Shown: piece after piece, positions 33,571 through 43,667 of the stretch | Numbering within the stretch: position 1 is the first letter of the stretch | Layout: every line of letters starts with the position of its first letter | NCBI GenBank assembly: GCA_937873695.1 | Contig: CALMYL010000020.1 | Span: 124,001-188,000 of the forward strand | Direction: 5' to 3' | DNA: 64,000 nt | Origin: an uncultured Ignavibacteria bacterium | Lineage (GTDB): Bacteria > Bacteroidota > Ignavibacteria > Tepidaquicellales > OLB5 | Notes under the pieces: generated by a model | Databases searched by the model: none | Seen by the model: only the letters and a program-made list of their open reading frames with translations | Told to the model about the DNA's origin: nothing | Program-made: the position numbers and the translations under genes

Positions 33571-34710
33571 ATGAATCTGATAATAAATTTTATAAAGAAG
33601 GAATTCCTGCAGTTCAAACGTGATAAAAGAATGTTTGCTGTAATTCTGATCGCTCCTGTGCTTCAGCTTGTGTTTTTGGGATATGCGGCAACGCTTGATG
33701 TGAAAAATGTCAAAACAGCTGTATGGGATCAGGATAAGAGTTCTACCAGCCGGGAGTTCCTCGAAAAGTATGAGAAGTCAGGTTACTTTACTATGCAATA
33801 TTATGTATCAAGTTACAGTGAAATAACAGAACTTCTTGATAACGGTGAAGTTGTTATGGCGATTGTGATTCCCCCAGATTTTGAAAAAGACGTTCTAAGC
33901 GGAAGGACATCAAAATTGCAGACTATCTTTGACGGCTCAGACGGTAATAAGGCATTGATAGCCGCGGGATACTCACAGGGCATTACAATCAGCTTCGCAT
34001 CGAACATTGTAAGTGAATTCATTGAGCGTTCAGGCAGAAAAAATCTGCCTGTTATGAAAATTCCCGTTATTGAAGCCCAAACGCGGGCATGGTATAATCC
34101 GGATCTTGTTACCAGAAATTACATGCTTCCCGGCATTGTCGGGTTGCTGATTATGGTAGTTACGATAAATCTTACTTCACTTGCAATTGTTAAGGAAAGA
34201 GAGATCGGGACATTTGAACAGCTTATTGTGACGCCGTTAAAATCATACCAGATAATTATTGGTAAACTGGTTCCGTTTTCAATACTCGGATTTGTTTCCG
34301 TTACAATTGTGATGACAGTAATGCGTTTCTGGTTCGGCATTGAAGTAAAAGGCAGCGTTCCCCTGCTCTATTTTGCTGCGCTGTTGTTTATGCTTTCTAC
34401 TTTGGGGCTTGGACTCTTTGTATCTACAATATCCAAAACGCAGCAGCAAGCAACCATGACATCATTTTTTGGTGTAATGATGCCTATGATATATCTCAGC
34501 GGATTTTCTTTCCCGATCGAAAATATGCCGCAATGGGTGCAGTACATAACTTACCTTATTCCCCTGCGGTATTTTATAACTATTGTCAGGGCCATAATAT
34601 TGAAGGGCGTTGGCATTGAGCATTTGTATGATCAGTTCCTTGCGCTGTTTATTTTTGGTGTGGTGATATTGGCTTTAAGCTCGCTGAGGTTCAATAAGAA
34701 ACTGGAATAG
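33571..34710 (+). CDS. ABC-2 type permease 2 (YbhR-like)
   Basis: 379 residues, 3 bp after permease 1. Same layout: MFAVILIAPVLQLVFLGYAA, periplasmic domain, then IVKEREIGTFEQLIVTPLKS and C-terminal helices. The two permeases form the pump with the two ATPases and the HlyD lipoprotein. Last gene of the operon. Confidence 0.86.
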   Translation: MNLIINFIKKEFLQFKRDKRMFAVILIAPVLQLVFLGYAATLDVKNVKTAVWDQDKSSTSREFLEKYEKSGYFTMQYYVSSYSEITELLDNGEVVMAIVIPPDFEKDVLSGRTSKLQTIFDGSDGNKALIAAGYSQGITISFASNIVSEFIERSGRKNLPVMKIPVIEAQTRAWYNPDLVTRNYMLPGIVGLLIMVVTINLTSLAIVKEREIGTFEQLIVTPLKSYQIIIGKLVPFSILGFVSVTIVMTVMRFWFGIEVKGSVPLLYFAALLFMLSTLGLGLFVSTISKTQQQATMTSFFGVMMPMIYLSGFSFPIENMPQWVQYITYLIPLRYFITIVRAIILKGVGIEHLYDQFLALFIFGVVILALSSLRFNKKLE

Positions 34711-34874
34711 AAACACAATTTCAAATGTCCAAACAAAGAAATGTAAACCCATAATTAACAGTAACAATTAAACTTTTATTTGGGTTTTGGGATTTGAAAT
34801 CCGAATTACGGCATTTTTGCAAACATTTCCTTGAAAATTTCTCAAAAATTAACTGATATTTAATTGTAAAATAC

Positions 34875-34905
34875 TTGCATTTTTTAATAAATGCATATAT
34901 ATTTG
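34875..34905 (+). promoter_or_regulatory. Bacteroidota-type promoter, near-leaderless transcript
   Basis: TTG (34875-34877), 20 bases, TATATTTG (34898-34905). Start of transcription near 34911, only a few bases before ATG 34917, and no Shine-Dalgarno sequence. Confidence 0.7.
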
Positions 34906-34916
34906 AATAATTTCCA

Positions 34917-35333
34917 ATGAAAAAGCCACTAAAAATAACGAGCATAGCTTGTCTGCTGATTATGTTAGTTGCCGGCGTAGTTTACGCAGCAACTGAACTG
35001 CAGTATTTTACCGGTAAGAATGAATCAGATTCAATTCTTTTGGAGTGGAAAACGGGTACAGAAGATAACCTGAACCGGTTTGAAATAGAAAGAAGTGCAT
35101 CTGAGCCAAACAACTACGTAAATATTGGCAGTGTAACTGCAATTGGAAGTAATTCATATTATTATTACAGAGATAATACTTCCGTGCAAAACACCTCAGC
35201 TCCTGTGTATTATTACAGGCTGAAGATAGTAGATAATAACGGCAATTATGTATATTCGCAGACAATAACCGTTACTCATGTTATTTCCAGTGTACGCGAT
35301 ACCTGGGGAAGCATAAAGGCTATCTTCAGATAG
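34917..35333 (+). CDS. Secreted FN3-like protein
   Basis: 138 residues. Signal peptide (SIACLLIMLVAGVVYAA), then one domain with LEWKTGTEDNLNRFEIERS and YYYRLKIVDNNGNYVYSQT, the pattern of fibronectin-III-like domains in T9SS-associated proteins. No sorting tail. Role unknown. Confidence 0.65.
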   Translation: MKKPLKITSIACLLIMLVAGVVYAATELQYFTGKNESDSILLEWKTGTEDNLNRFEIERSASEPNNYVNIGSVTAIGSNSYYYYRDNTSVQNTSAPVYYYRLKIVDNNGNYVYSQTITVTHVISSVRDTWGSIKAIFR

Positions 35334-35468
35334 CAGACGGTTACCGGATTTCTTAACATCGTGCGGCTGTACAAAATTACCAACCAACCCTTCTTTCTGA
35401 TATTTTAGGTTATACCAATTAACAGCAATTCAAATTCATTTTTTTCATAATTAACCTAAAGGAGAGTC

Positions 35469-35858
35469 ATGACTGACAATACATCAACAAGACCGGCAGT
35501 AGCTTCAATAACACAGGCAGAAATTGAAGACGGGAAAATGATGGCAATACTTGCTTACATTTTCTTTTTAGTACCGTTATTGGCAGCAAGAGATAAAAAG
35601 TTTGCAATGTATCGCACAGAGCAGGCAATTGCTTTGTGGATTGCATTTATAGCGATATATATAGTTATGACGATTTTGACTATTATAGTTAACCAGATCA
35701 GCAGTACACTTGGATGTGTGGTTTCAATATTGGGCATATTGCCCTGGCTGGCATATGTTGTGTTATGGATAATGGGATTGATGAACGCAATTGGCGGCAA
35801 GATTAAAGAACTGCCGGTAATAGGCGCTTGGGGCGCGAAACTGAATTTAGTAAAATAA
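35469..35858 (+). CDS. DUF4870-like membrane protein A
   Basis: 129 residues with AAAGGAGAG upstream. Three membrane helices: LAYIFFLVPLLA, IAFIAIYIVMTILTIIV, LGILPWLAYVVLWIMGL. Ends in 'W.GAKLNLVK', nearly the same as its neighbour at 35922-36260, so the two arose by duplication. Function unknown. Confidence 0.7.
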   Translation: MTDNTSTRPAVASITQAEIEDGKMMAILAYIFFLVPLLAARDKKFAMYRTEQAIALWIAFIAIYIVMTILTIIVNQISSTLGCVVSILGILPWLAYVVLWIMGLMNAIGGKIKELPVIGAWGAKLNLVK

Positions 35859-35921
35859 TAACTTTTGAAGGCGCAAATTAGTTTTACAAAATAATATACA
35901 GGATCAACAGGAGAAAATTTA

Positions 35922-36260
35922 ATGGCAGAATCAACAAGACAGGTTAACTTCACACAGGAAGATGTAAATAACGGAAAAACTATGGCTATCATAGCCTATC
36001 TGATATTTTTCATTCCGTTACTGATGGATGACATGAAAAGGAATAACTTTGTAATGTACCATACAGAGCAGTCAATTGTACTGCTTATTGTAAATATTCT
36101 TGCGGGAATTATCGGCACAATTACCTGCGGTATAGGTTTTATACTCTATATTCCATGGATAGTATTTCTTATCATGGGTATGATGAATGCGTCTAAAGGT
36201 GAATGCAAACCGCTTCCTATGATTGGACAGTTTGGCGAAAAATTCAACCTTGTCAAATAA
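35922..36260 (+). CDS. DUF4870-like membrane protein B
   Basis: 112 residues, paralog of the upstream gene (YHTEQSIVL against YRTEQAIAL; FGEKFNLVK end). Three membrane helices. Followed by a terminator at 36293-36322. Confidence 0.7.
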   Translation: MAESTRQVNFTQEDVNNGKTMAIIAYLIFFIPLLMDDMKRNNFVMYHTEQSIVLLIVNILAGIIGTITCGIGFILYIPWIVFLIMGMMNASKGECKPLPMIGQFGEKFNLVK

Positions 36261-36292
36261 ATAGTTTAAGCTTTTTGCAGTTTTCAATTAAG

Positions 36293-36322
36293 GCGCATTC
36301 TGAAAAAGGATGCGCTTTTTTA
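36293..36322 (+). terminator. Rho-independent terminator
   Basis: GCGCAT/ATGCGC stem followed by TTTTTT, after the DUF4870-like pair. Confidence 0.75.
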
Positions 36323-36344
36323 TTTATTCACTTTACCGGCTTAC

Positions 36345-36692
36345 ATGAAAAGTGCATTTAAAACGGCCTGGGTGTTCTACAGCACCGCAATTGTGATGCT
36401 GATTCTCGTTTTATTCATTTTACCGGGTGAAGTGATACTGAACAATACACCTTTATGCGAAAGCATTTCAAGGTATAATATAGAGTGTTTTGCCTGCGGT
36501 ATGACGCGCGGATTTGTTCATATAGCGCATTTTGAATTTTATGCAGCCTCCGAAGTCAACCGCGGTTCAATTTATATATTTGTAATATTTGTTTTAAATA
36601 CGCTGTTATTTTTTAAATACTTGTTCAATTTAAAAAGATCTGGAAAAATAATCTATCTGAAAAGGAAACAAAAATGGGCAAAGGCGGTTTAA
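36345..36692 (+). CDS. DUF2752 membrane protein
   Basis: 115 residues. IECFACGMTRGFVHIAHFEF is the DUF2752 hallmark (usually 'CPgCGlTRa'), between membrane helices. Function unknown. Overlaps the next gene by 19 bp. Confidence 0.75.
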   Translation: MKSAFKTAWVFYSTAIVMLILVLFILPGEVILNNTPLCESISRYNIECFACGMTRGFVHIAHFEFYAASEVNRGSIYIFVIFVLNTLLFFKYLFNLKRSGKIIYLKRKQKWAKAV

Positions 36693-36931
36693 TTATTGGC
36701 ATCATAGCAATAGTAGCTATGATTATAGGGTATATTCCGTGCCTGGGGTGGACATTCTGGGTAACATTACCGGTAGCTTTAGTTGGTTTGATATTAAGTA
36801 TAGTGGGATTGATACAGGATACTGACCGTTACAATCCCAGCAAAACACCCGCTTCAATTGGCATGGTTCTGAACCTCATAACACTGGTTTTCGGCTTTAT
36901 CAGGTGGGCAATTGGCGGTTTTATTTTATAA
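36674..36931 (+). CDS. Small membrane protein, DUF4190-like
   Basis: 85 residues, two to three hydrophobic helices (IIGIIAIVAMIIGYIPCLGW, LPVALVGLILSIVGLI, LNLITLVFGFIRW). Resembles short DUF4190-like proteins. Overlaps the DUF2752 gene. Confidence 0.55.
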   Translation: MGKGGLIIGIIAIVAMIIGYIPCLGWTFWVTLPVALVGLILSIVGLIQDTDRYNPSKTPASIGMVLNLITLVFGFIRWAIGGFIL

Positions 36932-36945
36932 ATTAAATATATTGA

Positions 36946-37317
36946 ATGAACAATAACGAACAGCTGAATTTACTTAGAACGTTTTTTCTGATATCCGGTA
37001 TCATAAACGGACTTTATGCATTCGGATGGACCGGTTATACATTCATAGGCGGACTCATTTCGTGCGGAATCGGCTGCCTGTTCGGGGCATTCCCAATTAT
37101 AAACATTATTGCCTGCGTTATGGATTTTGTTGCATACAACAGGCTTAACAGTATGAACCGCTCCGGCACTTACAGTTCAGTTCAGTTCGCTTCAATATTT
37201 GATATTGCATCTGTTCTGACGGGAAATGTCGCAAGTATGGTATTTGGTATAGTAGGACTGGTATTCCTGAACAATGAAGAAGTTAAGCAGTATATGAAGG
37301 AAAAAGGAATTTATTGA
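36946..37317 (+). CDS. Four-helix membrane protein, paralog 1
   Basis: 123 residues, four hydrophobic segments. Shares 'F.cYNRL..MNR.GTY' and a C-terminal 'EKGIY' with the next gene. Function unknown. Overlaps the next gene by 4 bp. Confidence 0.6.
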   Translation: MNNNEQLNLLRTFFLISGIINGLYAFGWTGYTFIGGLISCGIGCLFGAFPIINIIACVMDFVAYNRLNSMNRSGTYSSVQFASIFDIASVLTGNVASMVFGIVGLVFLNNEEVKQYMKEKGIY

Positions 37318-37703
37318 ATCAACAGGAGTTAGTGAGAAACGACAAAAAACTGGGTTCGTTTAAAGTTCTGTTCCTGGTTTCGGGGATATTAAACCTTCTG
37401 ACCGCGGTATCATGGGTACTTATTACGGTTTTAGCAACGGTAACTTTTACTGCTCTGGGCTGCGGCGGATTTTTGATCACCCTGATCTGCGCAGCTGCAT
37501 GTACTTTTGATTTTATCTGTTATAACAGGCTGAGCAAAATGAACAGAACCGGAACTTATAAAACAATAAGAATTGCCGCCATTCTGGATATTTGTGTCAT
37601 TTTTACTTTAAACATTACAAGTGTTGTTTTTGGGATGGTCATACTCGCAAAACTCAATAACCCTGATACCATGCAGGAACTGATGCAGAATGGAATTTAT
37701 TGA
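37314..37703 (+). CDS. Four-helix membrane protein, paralog 2
   Basis: 129 residues from TTG 37314, coupled to paralog 1. FICYNRLSKMNRTGTYKTIR matches FVAYNRLNSMNRSGTYSSVQ there. Four membrane helices. Followed by a symmetrical terminator. Confidence 0.6.
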   Translation: MNQQELVRNDKKLGSFKVLFLVSGILNLLTAVSWVLITVLATVTFTALGCGGFLITLICAAACTFDFICYNRLSKMNRTGTYKTIRIAAILDICVIFTLNITSVVFGMVILAKLNNPDTMQELMQNGIY

Positions 37704-37785
37704 TTTGAACGAAGTTGGATTTATTTCTTTGTGTGCATTTTTTTCAGAAATAAATTTGTATAGTACCGCTATAAGTCAATTGTAC

Positions 37786-37827
37786 AAAACAGAAACCCGA
37801 AACTATAAGTTTCGGGCTTTCTGTTTT
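37786..37827. terminator. Bidirectional terminator
   Basis: Long stem AACAGAAA-CCCGAAAC / GTTTCGGG-CTTTCTGTT with A-run before and T-run after. Lies between convergent genes (37703 plus and 37936 minus). Confidence 0.75.
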
Positions 37828-37842
37828 ATGCTGCATAAACTG

Positions 37843-37910
37843 TAATCTGTAATTTGTAATTTGTAATCTGTAATTTATAATTTACCTGCCTTACTGAGCG
37901 ACAGCGAAGG
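37843..37910. repeat. TGTAATC tandem repeat and CCTT/AAGG palindrome
   Basis: 37843-37880: units of CTGTAAT/TTGTAAT, reverse complement of 32278-32338. 37889-37910: CCTTACTGAGCG/CAGCGAAGG hairpin, a host copy of the palindrome seen in the prophage. Confidence 0.6.
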
Positions 37911-37935
37911 AATGTTATATGGTATTTAGTGTTTG

Positions 37936-39333
37936 TTATTTGTTATCCACTCCATCCATATCAGTTACCATGCCTTCAGTACCCGATAGCGGCTTTGGCT
38001 TTTCATCGCGATTCTGAATGTAACTTTCTTCCTTATACCTTGAAGCAATCAGCATAAAGATCAAAGCGGTAACAAACATTAAGCCTGCAAAGAACCAAAA
38101 ATATGTAGGTGTACCTATAACTATGATAGTCTCAAGTCTTGATGTTACCTGCGCTGTTATGAAATTACCCAACGCAACAGAGAGCAGCCACAAACCCATC
38201 ACGAATGATTTCATGCTGTTGGGAGCCTGCGTGTAGGAAAATTCAAGTCCGGTGATAGAGACCATAACTTCGGCAGCAGTAAGTATTACGTAAGCAAAAA
38301 ATTGCCAAAGTATACTGGGAGTAGCGCCGCCGATAATTGCCATTTGGGCAATACCCAATAATGCAAATGAAAATCCGGCAATGAACATACCGATAATTAT
38401 CTTCCTTGGTGCTGTAAGTTTGAACACTTTATTTATCGCCGGATAGACAAATGAGGTGAAGGCGGGAATAAAAAGCATAATAAGCAGCGGGTTAATTGCC
38501 TGTATTTGCGAAGCGAGAAGCTCGAACTTGACAAACCCCAGGTTCACGAATTTATCCATTTGTTCTGCCTGGAGAACCCAGCTTGATCCCGTTTGATCGA
38601 ACAGAGACCAGAATACTGCGACGAATACATACATTAATGAAAGACTGCCAATTGCTTTTTTGCCCTGCTTACTGAAGACATCATTTTTATACTGCTTCCA
38701 CCCTACCGGCGGAACTGCTATGAATACTTTGCGACCCATAAAAAATACTACAGTCGCAACAAGCATCAAAAAGCCGGGAACGCCGAAAGCTATATGGGGA
38801 CCGTATTTATCAAGCAGCACCGGCGTCAGCAGAGATGAAGCTGCAGCACCAAGGTTAACGGAAAAATAAAAATAACCGAATATTTTTTCGAGTAAATGTT
38901 TTTTTGCCCTTGTGAACTGATCTCCAACGTGAGCCGATACACATGGTTTTATACCGCCTGAGCCCATTGCTATAAGCGTTAAACCGATCGATAGCCCAAG
39001 CCTTGTATCATCCACAGCAAGCGCAACGTGACCGAGCACATATACAACAGAAAGGGTCATGATGGTTTTATATTTACCCCACAGAACATCTGATAGTATT
39101 GCGCCTAGTATGGGGAAAAAGTAATTTGCCATTGAAAAGTAGTGATACCATGTTGTAGCATCGGCATCACTCATTGGGTCAACAGTACCTGAGCGGTTCA
39201 TTATATACTGCGTCATAAATACAACGAGTATAGTTTTCATTCCGTAGTAGCTGAAACGCTCGGCAAGCTCATTGCCTATAATGTAGGGTATGCCTTTAGG
39301 CATTTTGTTTACATCTGCGGTATCCTTAGTCAT
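37936..39333 (-). CDS. POT/PTR2-family proton-coupled peptide transporter
   Basis: 465 residues, about 12 membrane helices. GNELAERFSYYGMKTILVVF carries the family E-x-x-E-R-F-x-Y-Y-G motif in helix 1 (proton coupling). Further family segments: GSGGIKPCVSAHVGDQF and FGYFYFSVNLGAA. It imports di- and tripeptides across the inner membrane. Monocistronic; start ATG 39333. Confidence 0.92.
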   Translation of the reverse strand: MTKDTADVNKMPKGIPYIIGNELAERFSYYGMKTILVVFMTQYIMNRSGTVDPMSDADATTWYHYFSMANYFFPILGAILSDVLWGKYKTIMTLSVVYVLGHVALAVDDTRLGLSIGLTLIAMGSGGIKPCVSAHVGDQFTRAKKHLLEKIFGYFYFSVNLGAAASSLLTPVLLDKYGPHIAFGVPGFLMLVATVVFFMGRKVFIAVPPVGWKQYKNDVFSKQGKKAIGSLSLMYVFVAVFWSLFDQTGSSWVLQAEQMDKFVNLGFVKFELLASQIQAINPLLIMLFIPAFTSFVYPAINKVFKLTAPRKIIIGMFIAGFSFALLGIAQMAIIGGATPSILWQFFAYVILTAAEVMVSITGLEFSYTQAPNSMKSFVMGLWLLSVALGNFITAQVTSRLETIIVIGTPTYFWFFAGLMFVTALIFMLIASRYKEESYIQNRDEKPKPLSGTEGMVTDMDGVDNK

Positions 39334-39478
39334 AAATTCTGAAATTAATGTTATGAATAATTACGCAATTAAGTAATTGAAAATGTTAGATTCAATGTAA
39401 AATATAAATTAGGAATTTTAAAGCTCTGAATTAAGAATTTAAAATTTCGTATATTTGCAATCATTCCATTTAAATAAT

Positions 39479-39582
39479 GAACCTCACCCACCGTCTCCCT
39501 CTCCTGAGAGGAGAGGGAGGGCAATAATTTTAGATTTTCTCCTCCCCTCTCCTTCCAGGAGAGGGGCTGGGGAGTGAGGTCA
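39479..39582. repeat. Palindromic CT/AG-rich repeat before dnaE
   Basis: CCCTCTCCT/AGGAGAGGG and CCCCTCTCCT/AGGAGAGGGG hairpins inside an outer CCTCAC/GTGAGG pair. Ends 11 bp before the dnaE start. Confidence 0.65.
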
Positions 39583-39593
39583 CAAAATAACAA

Positions 39594-42500
39594 TTGTCTA
39601 AATTCATACATTTACATAACCATTCTCACTACTCACTGCTTGATGCCATTTGCACCATAGAGGGACTTGTCAACGCCGCTAAGGAGCATAATATGCCCGC
39701 TATTGCGCTTACAGATCACGGCGTGATGTACGGCTCAATGGAGTTCTACAACAAGGCTAAAAAAGCCGGTGTAAAACCCATCATTGGCTGCGAGGTATAT
39801 ATAGTAACAAAAGGCTCAAGGCTGCAAAAGGGAAAGGCTGATGAAGAATCAGATACTTTGCTGGGCAGGGATAAATCGGGCAAGACTATAGGGAAGCTCT
39901 CGGGGCGTAAATCAAATTACGACCATATGGTGCTGCTTGCAAAGGACCTTGAAGGTTACCAGAATCTTGTGAAGCTTTGCTCGATCGGACACACCGAAGG
40001 ATTTTATTACAAACCAAGAATAGATTCAGAAATACTGCGCAATTACAGCAAGGGACTTGTGTGCCTCTCGGCATGTGCGGGCGGAGTGGTTTCTTCTCAC
40101 ATTGCGCGCGGCGATATTGCCCAGGCTAAGGAAGCCGCCGAAATATACAAAGATATTTTCGGTACTGAAGATTTTTACCTCGAAATGCAGAACCATGGCA
40201 TGTCAATAGAAGCAAAGATACGCGAGCATGTTCCAGCGCTGGCAAAAGAGCTTGGCTTAAAAACGATTGCCACTAATGATATTCATTACATAAAATACGA
40301 GCACCACATACCGCATAATCTTTACCTTTATATAAGTACTGATCTCTCGAAAGATAAAGAAGGCAAGAACCTTGAAACGGATCTGAGGTATGAAACTGAC
40401 CAGGTTTATTTCAAATCAGCCGAAGAGATGTGCAAGATTTTCAAGGATTTCCCGGAAGCGATACAATCGACATTAGAAGTTGCGGATAAATGTAACTTAG
40501 AGCTGCCGCGCGGCGTGTATCATATGCCGGACTTCCCTATCCCAAAGGAATCCGGCGCGAAAACCCTTGATGATTATTTCAGACTGCTTTCACACGAAGG
40601 TTTAAGGGAAAAAATAAAAAACGTTACTGATGCCGATATTGAAAGGCTTGACCTTGAGCTTGATGTTATCACGAAAATGAAATTTTCGGGTTACTTCCTT
40701 ATTGTGGCTGATTTTGTTAATCATGCCAAGCGCAGCGGCATTTATGTAGGACCCGGCAGAGGTTCTGCCGCAGGTTCACTTGTCTGCTACGCGCTGGGTA
40801 TAACCAATGTTAATCCGCTGGATTACAACCTGCTCTTTGAAAGATTCCTGAATCCCGAGCGTGTTTCAATGCCCGATATCGACATCGATTTCCAGGATGA
40901 TAAGCGCGATGAGGTTATTGAGTATTCCAGGCAGAAATACGGCGCGAATTCAGTTTCACAGATTGTGACTTTTAACAAGCTTAAAACAAAAGCAGTATTG
41001 AAAGATGTCGGAAGGGTTCTGAATTACCCATTTGATACTATCAATGAAATAACAAAGCTTGTGCCTTCAGTTTTCGGTAAGATAAAATCACTGACTGATT
41101 GCTACAATGAAATACCTGAGTTCAAGCAGTATTTTGACCAGGCAAAGGAAAAGAAAAAGCTGCTAGATTACGCTATAGTACTTGAAAACCTGAACAAAAA
41201 TGTAAGCATGCACGCTTCCGGGGTTGTGATTGCGCCTTCGGATATTTCAGATTATGTTCCAATTGCCAAAGCTCCGCAATCAGATAACCAGTACATGACG
41301 CAGTATGACATGAAGATGCTGGAAGATGCGGGCCTTATCAAAATGGATTTCCTTGGACTGAAGGAATTAAAAATTCTTCAGCAGGCAGTTGATCTTATTG
41401 AGCAAAGGCATAAAATAAAAATTGATCTTGATTCACTTCCTTTGAATGACGCGAAGACATACGAAATCTTTGCAAACGGTTATACTATCGGTATCTTCCA
41501 GTTCTCCAAACCGAAGATGCGCGAGTACCTTGCGAAACTGAAGCCAAAGGATATCAATGACCTGGCTGCTATGAACGCGCTATACAGACCGGGTCCGATG
41601 GATCTTATTCCTGAATTTATTGAAAGAAAACACGGTAAAAAGGAAGTTACGTATCTGCATCCTGATATGGAACAGGTACTTAAGGAAACATACGGCGTAA
41701 TAGTCTACCAGGAGCAGGTTATGCAGCTTGTTCGCGTAATTGCAGGTTACTCGCTGGCAAAAGCCGATCTTGTAAGGCGCGCAATGGGTAAAAAAGATGA
41801 GAAGCTGATGAAGGAACAGGAAGAAGAGTTCATCAAAGGCGCAGCGGAAAAAGGTTATAATAAAAAAGTCGCGAAGGAAATATTTAAATTAATCTTAAAA
41901 TTCGCTGATTACGGTTTTAACAAATCGCATAGTGTAGCATACTCAGTGCTTGCGTATTATACGGCATATTTAAAGACCCACTACCCTCTTGAGTTCATGA
42001 CAGCGCAGCTTAACTGCCGACATGAAGATATGGATGAAATGGTTCTGCTTATAAATGAATGCAAGCGCATGAAAATTACACTCAGTCTGCCTGATATTAA
42101 TGAATGCTTCGCGGCATTTACAATAAATCCCGCAATAGAAAACCAGATACTCTTCGGACTTGCGGCAATTAAAAATGTTGGCAGAACGGCTGTTGATAAT
42201 ATTGTTAAAGAAAGAGATAAAGCCGGAAAGTTTGAAAATTTTGTGGATTTTGTTTCAAGGGTCGATTCACGCGTAGTTAACAAGAAGACCCTTGAAGCCC
42301 TTATCTACGCAGGGGCATTTGATTGCTTTGACAAGAACAGGAAGAAGTTCTACGATAATTACGAAGCGGCAGTTCACCGCTACGCTGCGAAGAAGACCGA
42401 AAGCAAGGGACAATCAAATTTATTTGATACAGGCAAAAAACAGCAGATAAAGGATGTGATATTTTCAAGGTTACCCGAAGATTACAGAGACTGGTCTGAC

Positions 42501-43151
42501 AGGGAAAAACTTTCCCTGGAAAAGTCAGTGCTTGGCCTATATGTAAGCGCGCATCCGCTTAGCGATTACGAAGACGAGATAAACCTGCTTAACCCGTTCC
42601 GTTTCAGTGATGTTGCCGATGTTGATTCAGACGAAATTGATTTTGCCAAACTGCAGCGTGTAAGGATGTGCGGGATAATCACAGATATGAAAGTGAAAAT
42701 GAGCAAAAAGGGCAACCGCTTTGCTGTGTTCACACTCGAAGATTTTTCGGGTCAGGGCGAGTGTGTTGTATTCCCCAAAACCTACGAGCAGTTCAAAGAG
42801 ATCCTTCTGGATGATTCTATTGTTACATTAATAGGCAAAGCCGAAGAGAACGGCAATTCCGTGAAGCTGATAGTGGATGAAATAAAGCCGCTGGTAAAAT
42901 CAGCCGGCATTACCAAAATGCCTGAGACTATAACCATCAGGATTGATTCCAATAGCTTTGATGCAGCCAAATTATTTGAAATTAAGACTATTTTCAGGGG
43001 AAATGAAGGCGAATCAGCTGTAATCATACATCTTAAGAATGGTCATAAAGAAAGCTTAATGGAACTTGAAAATGTAAAAATACATTATGATAAATACACT
43101 GAAAAACTTTTAACAGAGATTTTCGGCAAAGATAATATTATATTGCAGTAG
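39594..43151 (+). CDS. dnaE: DNA polymerase III alpha subunit
   Basis: 1185 residues from a TTG start (no in-frame ATG before the PHP motif). PHP domain first (FIHLHNHSHYSLLDAICTIE), then the C-family polymerase core with GPGRGSAAGSLVCYALGI and PDIDIDFQD (catalytic Asp). The helix-hairpin-helix part is near residues 850-900, and an OB domain near 1000 (VRMCGIITDMKVKMSKKGNR). Replicative polymerase subunit. Length fits the DnaE1 class. Confidence 0.96.
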   Translation: MSKFIHLHNHSHYSLLDAICTIEGLVNAAKEHNMPAIALTDHGVMYGSMEFYNKAKKAGVKPIIGCEVYIVTKGSRLQKGKADEESDTLLGRDKSGKTIGKLSGRKSNYDHMVLLAKDLEGYQNLVKLCSIGHTEGFYYKPRIDSEILRNYSKGLVCLSACAGGVVSSHIARGDIAQAKEAAEIYKDIFGTEDFYLEMQNHGMSIEAKIREHVPALAKELGLKTIATNDIHYIKYEHHIPHNLYLYISTDLSKDKEGKNLETDLRYETDQVYFKSAEEMCKIFKDFPEAIQSTLEVADKCNLELPRGVYHMPDFPIPKESGAKTLDDYFRLLSHEGLREKIKNVTDADIERLDLELDVITKMKFSGYFLIVADFVNHAKRSGIYVGPGRGSAAGSLVCYALGITNVNPLDYNLLFERFLNPERVSMPDIDIDFQDDKRDEVIEYSRQKYGANSVSQIVTFNKLKTKAVLKDVGRVLNYPFDTINEITKLVPSVFGKIKSLTDCYNEIPEFKQYFDQAKEKKKLLDYAIVLENLNKNVSMHASGVVIAPSDISDYVPIAKAPQSDNQYMTQYDMKMLEDAGLIKMDFLGLKELKILQQAVDLIEQRHKIKIDLDSLPLNDAKTYEIFANGYTIGIFQFSKPKMREYLAKLKPKDINDLAAMNALYRPGPMDLIPEFIERKHGKKEVTYLHPDMEQVLKETYGVIVYQEQVMQLVRVIAGYSLAKADLVRRAMGKKDEKLMKEQEEEFIKGAAEKGYNKKVAKEIFKLILKFADYGFNKSHSVAYSVLAYYTAYLKTHYPLEFMTAQLNCRHEDMDEMVLLINECKRMKITLSLPDINECFAAFTINPAIENQILFGLAAIKNVGRTAVDNIVKERDKAGKFENFVDFVSRVDSRVVNKKTLEALIYAGAFDCFDKNRKKFYDNYEAAVHRYAAKKTESKGQSNLFDTGKKQQIKDVIFSRLPEDYRDWSDREKLSLEKSVLGLYVSAHPLSDYEDEINLLNPFRFSDVADVDSDEIDFAKLQRVRMCGIITDMKVKMSKKGNRFAVFTLEDFSGQGECVVFPKTYEQFKEILLDDSIVTLIGKAEENGNSVKLIVDEIKPLVKSAGITKMPETITIRIDSNSFDAAKLFEIKTIFRGNEGESAVIIHLKNGHKESLMELENVKIHYDKYTEKLLTEIFGKDNIILQ

Positions 43152-43242
43152 CAGCAAAAAGAAGTATTTAAACCATACGAGATAACAGCAGGGAAACGGA
43201 CAATTTTAAAATTACACAAATACTTATTTTAAAGGAGAGAAA

Positions 43243-43572
43243 ATGCATCCAATTGAATTCACAGACGCTAATTTTGACGCAGAGGTAATAAAATCAAATG
43301 TACCTGTACTGGTAGATTTTTGGGCTGTTTGGTGCGGCCCGTGTAAAATGATAGCGCCGTTTGTTGCAGAGCTTGCCGGCGAATATGAAGGTAAAGCTAA
43401 GATAGGAAAAGTTGATGTTGACAATAACCCAAACATATCTATGACATATGGAATCAGAAGTATACCTACAATTCTTATTTTCAGGGATGGAAAAGTAGTA
43501 GACCAGATCATAGGAGCGGTTCCGAAGCAGGCACTTGCTCAGAAACTTGACGCTCAGCTTCAGCCGGCTTAA
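43243..43572 (+). CDS. trxA: Thioredoxin
   Basis: 109 residues with AAAGGAGAG upstream. VDFWAVWCGPCKMIAPF holds the WCGPC active site; GIRSIPTILIF holds the cis-Pro. No signal peptide, so cytosolic. It reduces protein disulphides, e.g. ribonucleotide reductase. Followed by a terminator. Confidence 0.97.
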   Translation: MHPIEFTDANFDAEVIKSNVPVLVDFWAVWCGPCKMIAPFVAELAGEYEGKAKIGKVDVDNNPNISMTYGIRSIPTILIFRDGKVVDQIIGAVPKQALAQKLDAQLQPA

Positions 43573-43595
43573 TCATAAATTGAAGATTTTAATTG

Positions 43596-43626
43596 AAAGA
43601 CAGGTCATTGACCTGTCTTTTTTATT
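43596..43626 (+). terminator. Rho-independent terminator of trxA
   Basis: AGACAGGT/ACCTGTCT stem then a T-run. Confidence 0.85.
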
Positions 43627-43667
43627 TATTCCATTTTTTTATTAAATTTTGAGTAATTTTACAGCTA